DNA of 64,000 bases, from contig NC_134568.1 in the NCBI RefSeq assembly GCF_050947875.1, positions 263,976,815-264,040,814 of the forward strand, in the 5' to 3' direction. Made by a program: the position numbers and the translations under genes. This DNA is from Dermacentor variabilis (Eukaryota; Arthropoda; Arachnida; Ixodida; Ixodidae). Under the pieces are notes generated by a model. The model saw only the letters and a program-made list of their open reading frames with translations. It made no database searches and was not told the DNA's origin. Below are positions 44,725 to 56,172 of the stretch, piece after piece (within the stretch, counting starts at the first letter, position 1; every line of letters starts with the position of its first letter).

Positions 44725-45508
44725 CTCGTGTGTCTAGACGTAAGTCTTGTCTCGACCAAGCCTCTCATGTTTTCTTCAATATTCTTTCGGCAACCACCTT
44801 AGGTGCCCAAAGTAGGCATTGGATTGTGGCCAAAATACTCTCCCTTGCGTTTTTTTTTTCATTGCGGTGCCCCCGCCCCACAAAAAAAAAAAAGATACAT
44901 TGTTGCGGCGCAGCGAATTCTTGCATGGTGACAGTTTGGTACTTCTTTTGCGGAAAGTAATCGGCTACGGCACGCTTCATTTGCCGGATACTATTATTAT
45001 ATTATTGTGATAGCAATTATATGAACACTCCAGGCGCATTCCTGCTGTTGCCGTCTCCGTCATGTTTCGTATGAAGTCTAAGGGCGATAATGTCGTGACC
45101 GCGCGCCGCATGCTGTGTATGCGATTGAAAGCGTAGGAGGGGGGGCGGATGGAATGGGTGAGCCGAAAATGGTGGCTCAATCTTGTGTGCGCAAAGGAGA
45201 AAAGCGGGGAACAAGCGCGTCGCCTTCCGTCGCGCGCGATACATCGGGGAGGAGTGGATGGAATGGGGGCGGGATATAGGATTCCGTGAATCTGTGATTG
45301 CGCAACATGTTTATTTGCCTTCTTTGACGCATAATATGCAGTGACTTTTTCTTAGATACGTAGATTTATTGGAGACTTATACGTATACTTAAATATCTTG
45401 TTGCGAGGTATTGTGTATACGCGTGCAGTGAACTTTCTTTCCAGTGACACTTTTTTGCCCTTTGTCAAGCATTTGTATATTCCATTGTATCTTCGCATTT
45501 CTAATGAA

Positions 45509-47016
45509 CGAGGGCGAGTTAAATAAAAGTGAGCCTACCTACCCCACGCAATAGTGGTTCGGTTCATTATCTGCGAGGCATGCGCGTAGCACACAGGCAT
45601 CTTTCATTTATGAAAGTGACAAGCAGGTGTGAGGGTAAATGTTCTTTAATGCTCTCATACACTGGATTCGTGACGTAATGAACACTTCAGAAGTTGAGCA
45701 GCGGGGTGCCGTGAGGTTTTTGACACCTGAAGGTATTTTCCAAAAAGAAATTAGTCGCGGTATGGCTGCCGTGTACGTTGAACATTGCATTTCATTGGCC
45801 ACTGTGAAGCGTTGAAGCAAACGGTTGAAAAAGGACGTGAAAGTTGCAAAGACGATCCAAGACCGGGCCATTGCCATCGTGCAATTACCCCCAACACAAC
45901 TGCAAAGGTTGATGAGCTGATTAGACAAGAACGGATGATAAGCATTGATGAACTGGCAGAGCATGTGAACATAAGTCGCGGTTCCGTTCACACCATAATT
46001 CATGAACATCTCGGTTATCGGCTCTTGCGTGCGCAATGGGTGCCCAAGATTTTGAACCACCGCCAGAAGAAGGTTCTGCGCTGCCTTGACTCATCTGATC
46101 CGGTATCACAATCAGGGTGACGACTCCTTGTCTTCAATTGTGATCGGGGACGAACCATGGTGCCACTACTACGAGCCTGAAACACGACGGCAAAGCTTAT
46201 AGTGGAAACATTCGAATTCACCACGCCCAAAGAAAGCAAAGGCCGTCATTTCCGCCGGAAAGGTGTTGTTGACTTTTTTTTTTATCGATCGTCAGAGGCC
46301 ATTACTGATAGAATTTGCTAAAGCCGGAGAGGCTATCAATCGTTTTCGATATTGTGAAACGCCGGATCGGCTGCGTGTCGCAGTCAAGAAGAAACGACGT
46401 GAAAAATTGATTAATGGGGTCATCTTGTTCCACGACCTCGCTATGGTGTTGGGCTGCTGAGCACGAGGACGCGGAATTGAATCCCGCCCACGGCGGCCGC
46501 CTTTCGATGGGGGCGAAATGCGAAAACCCCCGTGCACTTATATTTAGGTGCACGTTAAAGAACCCCAGGTGGTCGAAATTTCCTGAGTCCTCCACTATGG
46601 CGTGCCTCATAATCAGAAAGCGGTTTTGGCACATAAAACATCATAATTTAATTTTTAATTGTTCCACGACAATGCCCGTCCCCACGTCGCTGATGTGGGT
46701 AATACAATACTGGCAAAGTTCAAGTGGGAAACGCTGCCACATCCGCCATACAACTGAGACCTGTCACCTTGCGACTTCCACATTTTGGGACAACTAAAGA
46801 AACCGCTCAAGGGAAATAGATTCGTGTCGGACGATGACGTGAAAGAGTCAGTTGCAGATTTGTTGAAGAAGTAGCCTAAAAGTTTTATGAGACGGGAATC
46901 ACCCGACTCCTTAGTCAATGGGACAAATGTCTAAATGGTCATGGAGACTACTTTTAAGTAAAGTACACCGTCTGTCACATATTCGCATTGGCTCACTTTC
47001 ATTTAACTCGCCCTCC
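45509..47016 (+). mobile_element. mariner transposon B, carrying a SINE
   Basis: The ends match mariner A (CGAGGGCGAGTTAAATAAAA left; GGCTCACTTTCATTTAACTC near the right end). The 1508 bp length is mariner plus the 222 bp SINE and its duplication. A transposase segment of about 110 codons at 45785-46120 keeps the helix-turn-helix region with I-S-R-G-S-V-H-T-I. Catalytic blocks D-E-P-W-C-H-Y-Y and H-D-N-A-R-P are present near 46150 and 46670 but out of frame. It is inactive. Confidence 0.88.
46437..46658 (+). repeat. tRNA-derived SINE in mariner B, 12 bp TSD
   Basis: The insertion is flanked by TTGTTCCACGAC at 46425-46436 and 46659-46670, and mariner homology is continuous when it is removed. 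This gives exact ends: head CTCGCTATGGTGTTGGG, a B-box-like GGAATTGAATCCC, body GAAATGCGAAAACCCC, tail CATAATTTAATTTTTAA. The duplication and AT-rich tail imply LINE-mediated target-primed insertion. It is absent from mariner A, so it post-dates the split of the two composites. Confidence 0.93.
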
Positions 47017-47545
47017 TATATTTTGCAGAATAGCTTTATATACGTGATCTCTTTTGGGAAAATAATTTCGGTGCAATTACTCACGATACTCGACCGGTTA
47101 CAGCTGCTCCTGCGTAATACATTGGAATAAATGACAGCGTCATTGAGATTTTTCACTGGCCGTTGCATATGTACAAAAATGTAAACAAGGTTCTTCAATG
47201 ACAAAGCTTCATGAACATATTTGTCCTCAACTTTCCGCTGTTCATTTCATGGCCTTTAGATTTTTCATATCAGTGGCATTCACTGCTTTGCTGGTTTCGA
47301 ACTGATATAGTTCTAAAGATCGTGTGATATTTTCTTTACTTATTAAATAGACAAAAACAAGGAAGCATTGATATCAGTTATCTTGAGCACAATTTCTGGC
47401 ACCCCATACGAGCATATCTTTTCATAAAAAAATACATATATTACTTGTTGTGAGAGTGCGTAGCGTTCAAGAATTCGTTTGCAGCATCTTTCGCAATGGC
47501 AATGCAGTTATTCTTCATGTATTTAATCCCTCGACAGATTGTTTA

Positions 47546-48267
47546 AGAGGAAGCTTTAGCTCGGGCTCGACTCCGACGCGGCCTATTCAAATACATGTAA
47601 AACGCAGAAACGCTTTTCTGAGATAACCTCTGGATTGCTTTTAATGAAACTTGTTGAATTTAAGAGAGAGTTAAATACTAGTATCTGTTGGAAGCGGAAT
47701 ATTTATTTATGGCCTGAATTTTGTTTAAAATATTTTGAAAAATTTCAAAGTGCGAAAAAAATAGAAGCACGACGTTCACAAACTAATAGCTTTTCATCAA
47801 AAACAGATATCGTGGTTCTTCAAACGGCATCTGTTATAAGAGTCAGAGCGGACGAATTTGGTATGTAAATTTGTATCTTACGTGAATTGGTTACGTGGTA
47901 CACAAGGGTTCTGCGAAAACCGTATTTCGATAATACTAAATTGTTTGAGATTCATTTGTAACATACCAATTTTGTCCGCTGTGGATTACTATTAGATGCG
48001 ATTTACAGAATTGTGTTATTATTTTTCATTGTTGAGTTACAGAGTTCTAAACGTGTTAGTTTCGTTTTCTGAAAATTCGCTATTTTTGCCAATTTTTAAT
48101 TAAAAATTTACAACATAAATGAAAAATTCGAAACCCGAAGTCAGTAGAATTGAAGTTTTCCTTTTAAATGCAACAAACCTCGTCAAATTTGGTGCAGTGG
48201 TTGCCGAGAAAAAGGAATGCACCTTCTCCATGTATTTAGATAGGAGCACCCAAGCTAAAGCTTCCTC
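47546..48267. mobile_element. TTAA-flanked MITE B, 722 bp
   Basis: Ends GAGGAAGCTTTAGCTCGGG and AGCTAAAGCTTCCTC, with TTAA at 47542-47545 and 48268-48271. It is the paralogue of the MITE at 28491 and sits at the same place relative to the mariner and hAT end. Confidence 0.85.
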
Positions 48268-48381
48268 TTAAGGAGGAGGCCAAGCTGCAACGTGACCCCC
48301 CCCCCGCCTCCGAACGAAATTTCTGGCTACGCCACTGGTGCTGTATTATGTATTCGGCCTGTGTTAGCAACGTATGTAACC

Positions 48382-48687
48382 ATGGCACTAGATTTTGAAA
48401 CACGAGTAATTGATATTCATTGGCATGGAATGTTAAAATGCCAGTGGACTGTGGTTCGTGTACGTATGAATGGACGACAGGTGGTCAATGTTAATGGAAA
48501 GCCCCACACTGCGGCGTTTTTAGAGCCCAGGTGTAGCCTCGATACGTTAAAAGCAATCGTAAGTCATTATGCATTCCGCATGACGGGGGTTCATTCGCCG
48601 GGGGTAAAAAAAACAACAAATAATACAGTACCCAGGTTTCCGTCGCTACTACGCGTCATTCGCGAAATTCAGTGGGCCGACAATTAA
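48382..48687 (+). CDS. Unrecognised 101-codon open frame
   Basis: Starting at the ATG in ACCATGG, a favourable initiation context, the frame encodes M-A-L-D-F-E-T-R-V-I-D-I-H-W-H-G and ends I-R-E-I-Q-W-A-D-N before TAA. Composition is balanced, unlike random AT-rich frames nearby. No domain, signal peptide or membrane segment is visible. The frame is open upstream to 48292 through the hAT end, which is chance. It may be a small exon-less gene, a fragment of a transposon or viral-like gene, or chance. Confidence 0.3.
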   Translation: MALDFETRVIDIHWHGMLKCQWTVVRVRMNGRQVVNVNGKPHTAAFLEPRCSLDTLKAIVSHYAFRMTGVHSPGVKKTTNNTVPRFPSLLRVIREIQWADN

Positions 48688-49339
48688 TTTATCACACAGT
48701 GCAATGTGCAAAATGCAGCGTTGGACGAAGGGCTGCACACCTCCCATTTGTTAGACGCGCTGGAATATGTGACAACGCGCACACTTATTGCGCTCATAAA
48801 ACGCAAAAAAAGAAAAAGAAAAGGAGGAACACGGTTGTTGCCTTGATTGCACCTCCATTTCACAGAACCGCCTATGGTCATTGCTGTCAACATCGAGCAC
48901 GACAGCAGTGCGTCGAGCCCTTACTACACGCTTGATGAACACTTTCGCGCCGAGCACGGCTGAGCGGCCGACTCAGGGACATGAGGGCACCACTGATCGG
49001 TCTGCCGCTGGTTGGTTTCGATGGCCTCGTACCAAGATAACTGCGTAGCACTTGTATCCTATCGCTTCACACGCTCTCTGAAACTTTTTTTTTGAAACCT
49101 AATCTGTACATGGTTGTTATTTTGACGGCAAGCGTACGGACGCATGTATAGTCATAAATCGTTACAAGTACGTTGTCCTCGTCATGAGTCCGTTCGTTCC
49201 GTTTCCTTATATATAGCGATACTCGTTCGGCTTTCATTTAGAACAAACGTACCTGGACTTGCCCGAGGACGGATGTTGATGTAGCTTTTTTTTTTCAAGA
49301 GAGCGGTGTGAAATATAGGCGAAGGCGACCGGCCAATGC
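48688..49339. other. No recognised gene
   Basis: TTATATATAGCG near 49207 resembles a TATA box but lacks other promoter evidence. Confidence 0.45.
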
Positions 49340-49513
49340 CAAAGAACAATTACGAACGAAAAGCTTTGCGAGTTTGGTCTTAGGGCTCGTATTACCTTTG
49401 ACGTGCTCATAAGAAGAGCTCATAATCAGTCGTGATGTTGGACATAATCTTGGCGAAGGCTGCCTGTCAATGGCAAACAGGATTTACAATAGGAAAACAT
49501 TGTGAATTCGGGC
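49340..49513. repeat. MITE-like fragment of the GTGAATTCGGGC family
   Basis: GCCAATGCCAAAG, GAACGAAAAGCTTTGCGAG, CATAATCTTGGCG and the end CATTGTGAATTCGGGC are shared with the elements at 51612 and 56432. It looks like two partial copies joined. Confidence 0.5.
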
Positions 49514-51611
49514 GCTGCTTAGTATATGCTGTCAATGTTGGAAGCATTTTTCTGGGAGCATTGATCGTAGCTAGGATCTGTCATTTAACGCTGAGTTCAA
49601 CCAGACTGTGCTCATGTGTTTATCTGTTATGAAATAGTGTTATGATAAGAAATCCATTTTGCCTTTGCTCTCCATCTTACTTCATCTTTCGTCCTAAATG
49701 TGGTGGATTATTTTAATTATGCTTACCTCTTTTATGTTGTCGTTATGACGGGGCAATGGACACGCGAGTAATCTTTTCGTTCATTTTATGTGTCTAAAGA
49801 AAAGATCCACAGCAATCCTATTAAAAAAATATGGGGCGATACGTGTTAGTCTTACGTCACCTAGCGCCTTGTTAGAACTGAGGACCTTTGTATCAGATGC
49901 AACCGAGATTTTCGGTTAGAATGCCATAGCAGATAAGCAGCGTCGGACGACATCTGCGTGAGGCAGTACTTAACGCACTATAAAATGATAGCACACCGTT
50001 CCAGCGCGTCATTACGTTCCCTCCATCTCGACGGCAGAACCTCCAACTTAAACTCGTTATCACGGAGTTATACTTTCTCTCCCTTTCCGCTGATGTGAGC
50101 GAGCCGCGGATACGCACCGCGCAGATAACGCAAAGGTCGCGTAAAATGTATAGGTGAGGGGCGACTAGACTGCGTTTTTCGTCTCTAGACGGCGTCTCGG
50201 CAGATGACTGCGGTTCTTATCAGAGAGAGCGGGACGACGCCAGGCATGCCACATGGGCGCTTAGCTAAGTCCATTCCAGAAGCTAAACCACGTCTGAAAG
50301 GTCTGTAGCTCCTGCGTGGGGAAGAGTTGTCTTCAAACACAAGCGCCACCTCTCTGACTTCAAGCTATCAGGCAGCGACAATGTCTTCTAAGGGCCACAA
50401 CGTTTCCCCGGAGATACCGCCACAGAGGTGAGGGCCCATGTACCGAGTGTGATGTTTCTCATTTTCTCCGCGTCGGGGAGGAAAAAAAAAAGACGCTTGG
50501 ACTCAATTTGAGCAAATTAAAGCGAGACGGGAGCCCAGTCGGAACCAGAAATTCAACGCAAATAGTATGCAACCGGAATGACAAGCCTATAGTGCCTCTT
50601 TTACCTTCGCATTAAATAACTAAACCGTTATTTGATGTTTTCTTGTTCTAAGATATTTTCTACTTTACTATCAGTTGCATCCGCTTCTCCTTCTTACGCG
50701 TCCCTTATCGAATTAATTTGTCATCCTTCCGCGTGGACGTCGCTTCTTAAGTCGGTGTCAGCCGACTTGTCTGGCGTCGATGTCAGAAATGTGGTTCTAA
50801 GTCATTCCAAGCGCTCCTCAGGTTCCGAACACTGCAGAAATTAGCTGGCATAGTGCTTACGAAGCTCCAAACTGTCCTTCAACAGACGAGTTCAAAACTG
50901 TCCTTCAACAGACTGCTGTTTCCAATTCATGGTGCTACCAAAGGAGCGGCTCATGTATAGCTAAGTGCGCATATATTTTCAGCTATTGCGGTAATTAACA
51001 CTACTGTATAGCATTTATTGACACCCGAGAATGAGAAGAAAAGGCCTTCTGCATCTGACATGTTAGAAAGGAGTGAACCAGGTGATTCCTAATTCGTGGT
51101 AAACTTACGCAACCGTCTGTCACACACTGCACTAATTAAATCGGCACCGTCAACAAATTTCACGAAGGACTGGAGCAGACCAGTTTTGCAGCATCTTGTA
51201 TTCTTTCAACTACAACGCCCTAATTCTGCAACATGACACGGCGGTGTTTGTGCTTTGTGGTCCGAAGCAGGTAACAGCGCCCGATAAAGAACGATCAAGA
51301 GTTCTGAGTCATTTGCATGCCTGGATTGCGTGTGCACCCTTACACTTGCCTTCTTTTAATCCCCTGTACACACGCGTTGTCGTACACACGGTGACGCGTG
51401 CACCGAGAAGGATGTCGCGAGCCCATAGTCATCTGCAAATGTTTTCGCACTGCCACCGCACGCTGGTCATGTCGTCCAGATGACGGCTGTTAGTGGAAGA
51501 AATGAGACGCGGATCGTTTGCTCCGTCTCTCTTTTTCTTTTTTTTTTGTTCACCTGATTTTGGGTTATGGGTCCAAAACTAAGCTCTCATAGTGGTAGGG
51601 GAAAAGAAAGA
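49514..51611. other. 2.1 kb without a recognised gene
   Basis: Only short frames without motifs. A short direct repeat (GTTCAAAACTGTCCTTCAAC-like) occurs near 50870-50910. Confidence 0.45.
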
Positions 51612-51750
51612 AAAAAAAAAGCTCTTGCGCTAGAATTGTGCATAAGCGCACAATTGCAGTCAACCCTGAAGCTGATCATATTATTAGCGAACGTGGCTGG
51701 CCTATACGGCAAAGAGCGCTTATGAACGAAAAGCTTTGTGAATTCGGCCC
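51612..51750. repeat. MITE of the GTGAATTCGGGC family, left end eroded
   Basis: It reads AAAGCTCTTGCGCTAG at the left and AAAAGCTTTGTGAATTCGGC at the right, inverted relative to each other. The left GGGCCC end has been replaced by an A-run. Confidence 0.6.
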
Positions 51751-52741
51751 TTCATGCACTGGAGAAGCGCAAAAAGCGTTTTAATCATAAATGTAATGAC
51801 ACTAGTAAGGGCTCGTGGCTGGCAAAGAAGGAAATGTCCAGAAAAAAGTTGAAAGTTGATGAGGTTTATTCGTCTTTAACACTCAATAAACTCACCTGTC
51901 AACCGCTGCAGCGTACCGAGAGCCAGCGAACGTCTTGCATGGATGTCGTATATTTACCCGTGAAGGTCTGTAGCTTGTGGTTTCAGTTAAACCATGCACG
52001 AGTCGTTGAAGTGCGATAATCGGGCACTCACAACAAAATAAATATTTTAATGCTTCAGCCTATATAAGAGGCCCCAATCAGCATGTGCTCTTTGATAATC
52101 AGACGGTAGAATTTAGTTAGTCACACGATCGCCAGGCAATAGTTAACCAGACTGTAATTTTTTTTTCTTGAATAAGTGCGGACAAGTGGTGGCCACTTAC
52201 TTTTTCTGAGCTAGCGTCGCTACTTGCTCCGTGTGCCCTAAGGGTCATGTTTGCTGTGTTGTCGCTGTTGGCGTGTCGTTCTTCTCCTGAGGACCCCCCG
52301 CCGCAGGCAGCCCGGCCCGCGCGGCTAGATGTGACGCATTCCCTGCGCATAGAGCACAATCTGGAGGGAAGAACAACGGAAAGCAACGCCGAGAGCTATG
52401 ACGAGCGTAAGCGTCAAGCAATGCCCAGTAAGAAATGAATGAATGGCGGTGCGCCAAAAGCGGAAAGCTGCGGAGCGAAGCACGGTGCAACGGCAGAGCG
52501 GGATGCCGCACCGTAGCATGCCAATCGCTGTCTCGACTTACGTACAAACTGGCGTATCGGCTCATGCCCAGCCCCTGCGATAAAAACAGTACGCGCATGT
52601 TTTGACAAGCTTCAGGCACTCTGCTGTCTCTAAGATGCGAGCAAATGGAAGTCCCTCGTTCTTCGCTCGCTTTTCGATCGACATTGACAACGCCATCATC
52701 AAACACATGTGCAGTGCCGCGGCCGCTCAGCAGACGCTACC
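51751..52741. other. No recognised gene
   Basis: 52200-52560 is somewhat GC-richer and open on several frames; no domain is seen. Confidence 0.45.
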
Positions 52742-52754
52742 TATATGGGATCGA

Positions 52755-52953
52755 CATGAAAACTGTTTACAGCGCAAACACATGCAACCACAAAGTATAA
52801 GGGACAGGACACAAGCGCTGACTGTTAATAAAAGTTAGTTGACAGTCAGCGCTTGTGTCCTGTCCCTTATACTTTGTGGTTGCATGTGTTTGCGCTGTAA
52901 ACAGTTTTCATGTCAAGTATGCACCAACTCGCCCAGAAAGAAGTTTTAATGAA
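52755..52953. mobile_element. 199 bp insertion, 71 bp perfect palindrome, 13 bp TSD
   Basis: TATATGGGATCGA occurs at 52742-52754 and 52954-52966. Between them, 52755-52825 and 52842-52912 appear to be exact inverted copies around a 16 bp spacer, followed by ~40 bp single-copy sequence to the right TSD (GCACCAACTCGCCCAG). A long TSD with an inverted truncated copy fits target-primed insertion with 5' inversion, as in Penelope-like elements or twin-primed LINEs. The perfect match of the arms implies recent origin or conversion. Confidence 0.88.
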
Positions 52954-52966
52954 TATATGGGATCGA

Positions 52967-54863
52967 TCAGCAGTGTTATTTTTCTAACTCTCCGGTTGAC
53001 AATGACGTTCCAAAATATGAGCTTAACCAACAAACGAAAAGAACGTTAGAGTGCGAACGCATCCGCGACGGAAATATATAGACGTCAAATTCATCGCGAA
53101 CATGGCGAGCTAGGCGTGCGCGGTCACACAATGCATCTGCTGGGACTCAATTCCGATGACCGTTCGCATTCTGTGCCAGCAGCTTGTTGTAACCGGGTGA
53201 TCCACGCATTGTAGACGGCGCGGCGATGCACCGCGGTTCTTGGCATCAGCAGCTGCATATCAACATTGCGGCTACTGCCGGTGGGAGGACCTTACACATA
53301 TAGTCTTGAGTAGGGCCGGTTTTGAATTATAGTCCCCAGAGGTAAGTCATTTGTGTTTGAAATGAATGGGCTTCTGTATTTTACCTATGCACATGTAAAA
53401 CTTAGTCATGTCGTTGGACCATGTTTCTGTGGCCTTTGCAAAGCAGCTGCTTCGCATTTTCCTGGTAGCAGGAACTGAAAGGTGAACGCACACGATGACT
53501 TGTAAATACCAGATGAAACCGTCAAGACTGAAATTTTGCTTAACATTCACTGCGTGTGCGAACCTCGTGGTAGAGCGCGTACATGCACTGTTCTGTATAG
53601 AGTGTAGTAAAAAGAAAAAAGAAAGGCTTGTTCTGCCACTATAGGAGTACTGTTGAAAAGAAAGTCGAAAAACGGCGTAATGCAATCGCTATGATTTTTG
53701 CATTTGGTGAGTTTGCTTCTGTACCAACAACTGATACGCAGTCTGCCATGACTTTCCACCTGAAAACAGTTCTATATTGATATAACAAAGAAGCAGAATA
53801 GAATACAGCCTGAAACAAGCAACAGCATCTTACTCTATACAGGATAGGAAGTTTTTTCATCAAATGCAAATAGAAAAGTATTTTGTTTCCTGCATTTGCG
53901 ATCTAAAAATATTTCTGTTGAAGCTTCTAATTTTGATACACTATCGGGCAATGAGAACACATCTGGTGGCCTTTCATGCCTGGCAGAGAAAGACAAGTAA
54001 AAAATGCACTGAAACAATCTTAGTTAAAGAAATATTTAGAAAAGAACATTCGCCGAGAATGGCCCATGAGGCAAAACCTAAACCTTAACCATGGGGCAAG
54101 GTTTAGCAACGATGCACAGTAGCTGGCGCTGCTTGAACGCCTGACGTCGCGGAGGATTGAAATTAGAATAGTTTACTTGCAAGTGGACTCCGCATAATGA
54201 AAATGCCAGTGCGCGAACTGTAGAGGACGCAAGCGAGCAACGAGGCGCAAATGCGCGTGTCTCTCGTGCGCATGCTTATGCGTGTGCTAACGGTCTTTCC
54301 CTGTCGCTGTGCTGTTGCTCAGCATCAGCCTCACGCCGCCAGCCTGAGCTGTCCTTCTGAACGTCGCTTTAAAACCGTGGTATAAACATTGCGGGCATAT
54401 AAGATCAGCGTGCTCACCATAAACGTTAGCGAGGACTGAAAGGCTTGTACGACACCTACTGAAAAGATGGCTTTGGGTGGTTCGCTGTTGTTTTCTCTCT
54501 TATCTTGTTGTGACTCCATACGGGTTGCGCAACTATCACCGTTGATGGTTATTGTTTGCAAACAGAGATAAATTCTCATCTCGGCAGTTCGGAAGCGCAC
54601 TTTGTCTGTCTGTTGTGGCTCGTCGAGGTAAGATGCTTAAGAAATAAAATTTACATCCGTCAAAGGGCGGTAGGGGTTTCTGTCTCGCCTACGGAGATAC
54701 AGGCCTCCAAAAAAAAAAACTAAGGGTAGGCTGTTTCGCCCAATAACATTACTCAATATTCTCCGTATAGCAGCAAGCAAGATCTAACGGGAATTGATAT
54801 TTGCCCATCTTAAGCCTTTTTTAACCAAACAATGGCCAAGGATTATTAGTGCGTCGTCTTCCA
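52967..54863. other. 1.9 kb without a recognised gene
   Basis: It lies downstream of the paramyosin-like exons on their strand, so further short exons could hide here; none was recognised. Confidence 0.45.
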
Positions 54864-55000
54864 GTGAGTGAGTGAGTGAGTGAAAACTTTATTTTCAATG
54901 TCCGGCGATTTGGGCACCAGAAAAGAAAGCACCGCTGTCATGCAAGCGACCTATTGCTATTGAACAAGAACACTGTTTTCTATGTGTTCTGCCATGCTCT
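54864..55000 (-). mobile_element. LINE 3' end, minus strand
   Basis: On the minus strand, AAAATAAAGTTTTCACTCAC runs into a (TCAC)n tail at 54864-54883. This matches the style of the TCAC tail at 7653. Only the 3' UTR remains. Confidence 0.5.
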
Positions 55001-55268
55001 AAAACAGCATGTTCAAGCTGTCTTCTAAATAAGGCCGCTGCATTGTAAACTCTGTCCTGAAGTTCACAAAAAAACTGCTTTCCGGAAAGTTGCTTCTTTT
55101 TGTAGGGATGTAAAAGAAACTTTGAGACGAAGAAAATGTAAAAAAACACGATAGAGTCTTTTACAGCTGCATAAATGCTTAAATTATCGTTTAGAGGGAC
55201 GTTTCATTAGTCATATGCTTGAGGTGATGCACGTTTCGACGCATTGCCAATCGTAAGAGCACACTTAC

Positions 55269-55397
55269 AGACTCGAGGTTGGACCGCAAGCTGTCCACCT
55301 CGTTCTGGAGGTCCAGGCAACGCTTGTTGGCCGTTGACAGGTCATCCACAGCGCCCTGCATGTGGCGCTGCATCTCGTCGCAGTACGCCTGCAGGTC
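55269..55397 (-). CDS. Paramyosin-like coiled-coil exon (downstream)
   Basis: A 129 bp exon encodes 43 residues, starting D-L-Q-A-Y-C-D-E-M-Q and ending S-N-L-E-S. The acceptor is GGCGAAG/GACCTG at 55398 and the donor is TCT/GTAAGTGT at 55268, a near-consensus donor. Both ends are phase 0. It continues the upstream exon at the exact place where paramyosin has the motif order K-K-Q-A-L-Q-x-x-E-L-Q-x-x-Y-D-E-x-Q. Paramyosin forms the thick-filament core of invertebrate muscle. The many substitutions relative to the usually highly conserved paramyosin point to a divergent paralogue. Confidence 0.75.
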
Positions 55398-55643
55398 CTT
55401 CGCCAACCCGCGGCGGCCGGAGGGGGCAAAAACAGCGAGAAAGACAAAACCGACGTCGACGTGAGCTCACGAAAACCTCCCGATTCTCGCTTTAATTCGT
55501 GCCCGCCATGCGAGATAACCCCTGTGGGGGTGGTCGCCTGGGACCAGGACTAACGTTAGTGTAACAGGAATGATTCCAAACAAGACAGGGATTAACAAAG
55601 AGATTGAGAGTAATGAACAGTGACTGAGCAGAAATTGTCACTG

Positions 55644-55710
55644 GAGCCAATGTTTCGACAAGGGGAGTTGTCTTCGTCAGGGTGAAGTCCTCCCTTAGAA
55701 ACGTTGGCTC
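55644..55710 (-). other. Hammerhead-like core in an intron, with inverted flank
   Basis: On the minus strand CTGACGA (55674-55680), an extra A, a 5 bp stem (55668-55672 with 55657-55661) and GAAA (55653-55656) repeat the architecture at 10136-10163 with a different stem sequence. GAGCCAATGTTTC at 55644-55656 is mirrored by GAAACGTTGGCTC at 55698-55710. It lies in the intron between the paramyosin-like exons and is probably a Penelope-like element end. Confidence 0.45.
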
Positions 55711-56172
55711 TAGAGACTTCTCCCTAGGAGTGATTCCTGTGTCACGGCAGTCTCTTTAACAATGAATGAATGAATAAATAAATAAATAAATAAATAAAGT
55801 GATGAGCCGACTAGTTCGGAAGAAGCTGTACCTATTAGTGTGTATTTAGCACTGAAATGCCGCTGCATACTGGCCTGAAACTAACTACGAATGGCTATTC
55901 ATGAGCAAATATGCTCTATCAAATCACCGCAAAACTAACCAGCAGTGTCAACAACGTTCGTTTTTTGAGCTTGCGTGTTAAAGTATGTGAAAAATTAAGT
56001 GGAAATATAGAGTACCCCGCCGGTGCAAAAGAACAACTGTTGCAAAGAACTTGGGCTAGGCGTATAAATAGCCCTCGGTAAGGCTTCCAACTTGCGAGGG
56101 AAATTTTCCGACCAAGAGGCGGCAAGAAATTTGGCTAAGCGGTGCCTGAAGAGAGAGAGATCTGCCGCGCAC

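Larger units (their letters stand above)
44733..48337. mobile_element. Paralogue of the 25.6-29.3 kb hAT composite
   Basis: From GTAAGTCTTGTCTCG onward it matches 25616-26100 and then 26367-29280 continuously, with roughly one difference in ten to fifteen bases. It contains mariner B, a MITE and a hAT right end GGCTACGCCACTG at 48331-48337. Unlike the first locus the hAT interior is uninterrupted here. The bases after the right end (GTGCTGTA) do not match GTACGGAT, and the left hAT end was not found, so this is a separate insertion and not a local duplication including flanks. Confidence 0.8.
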
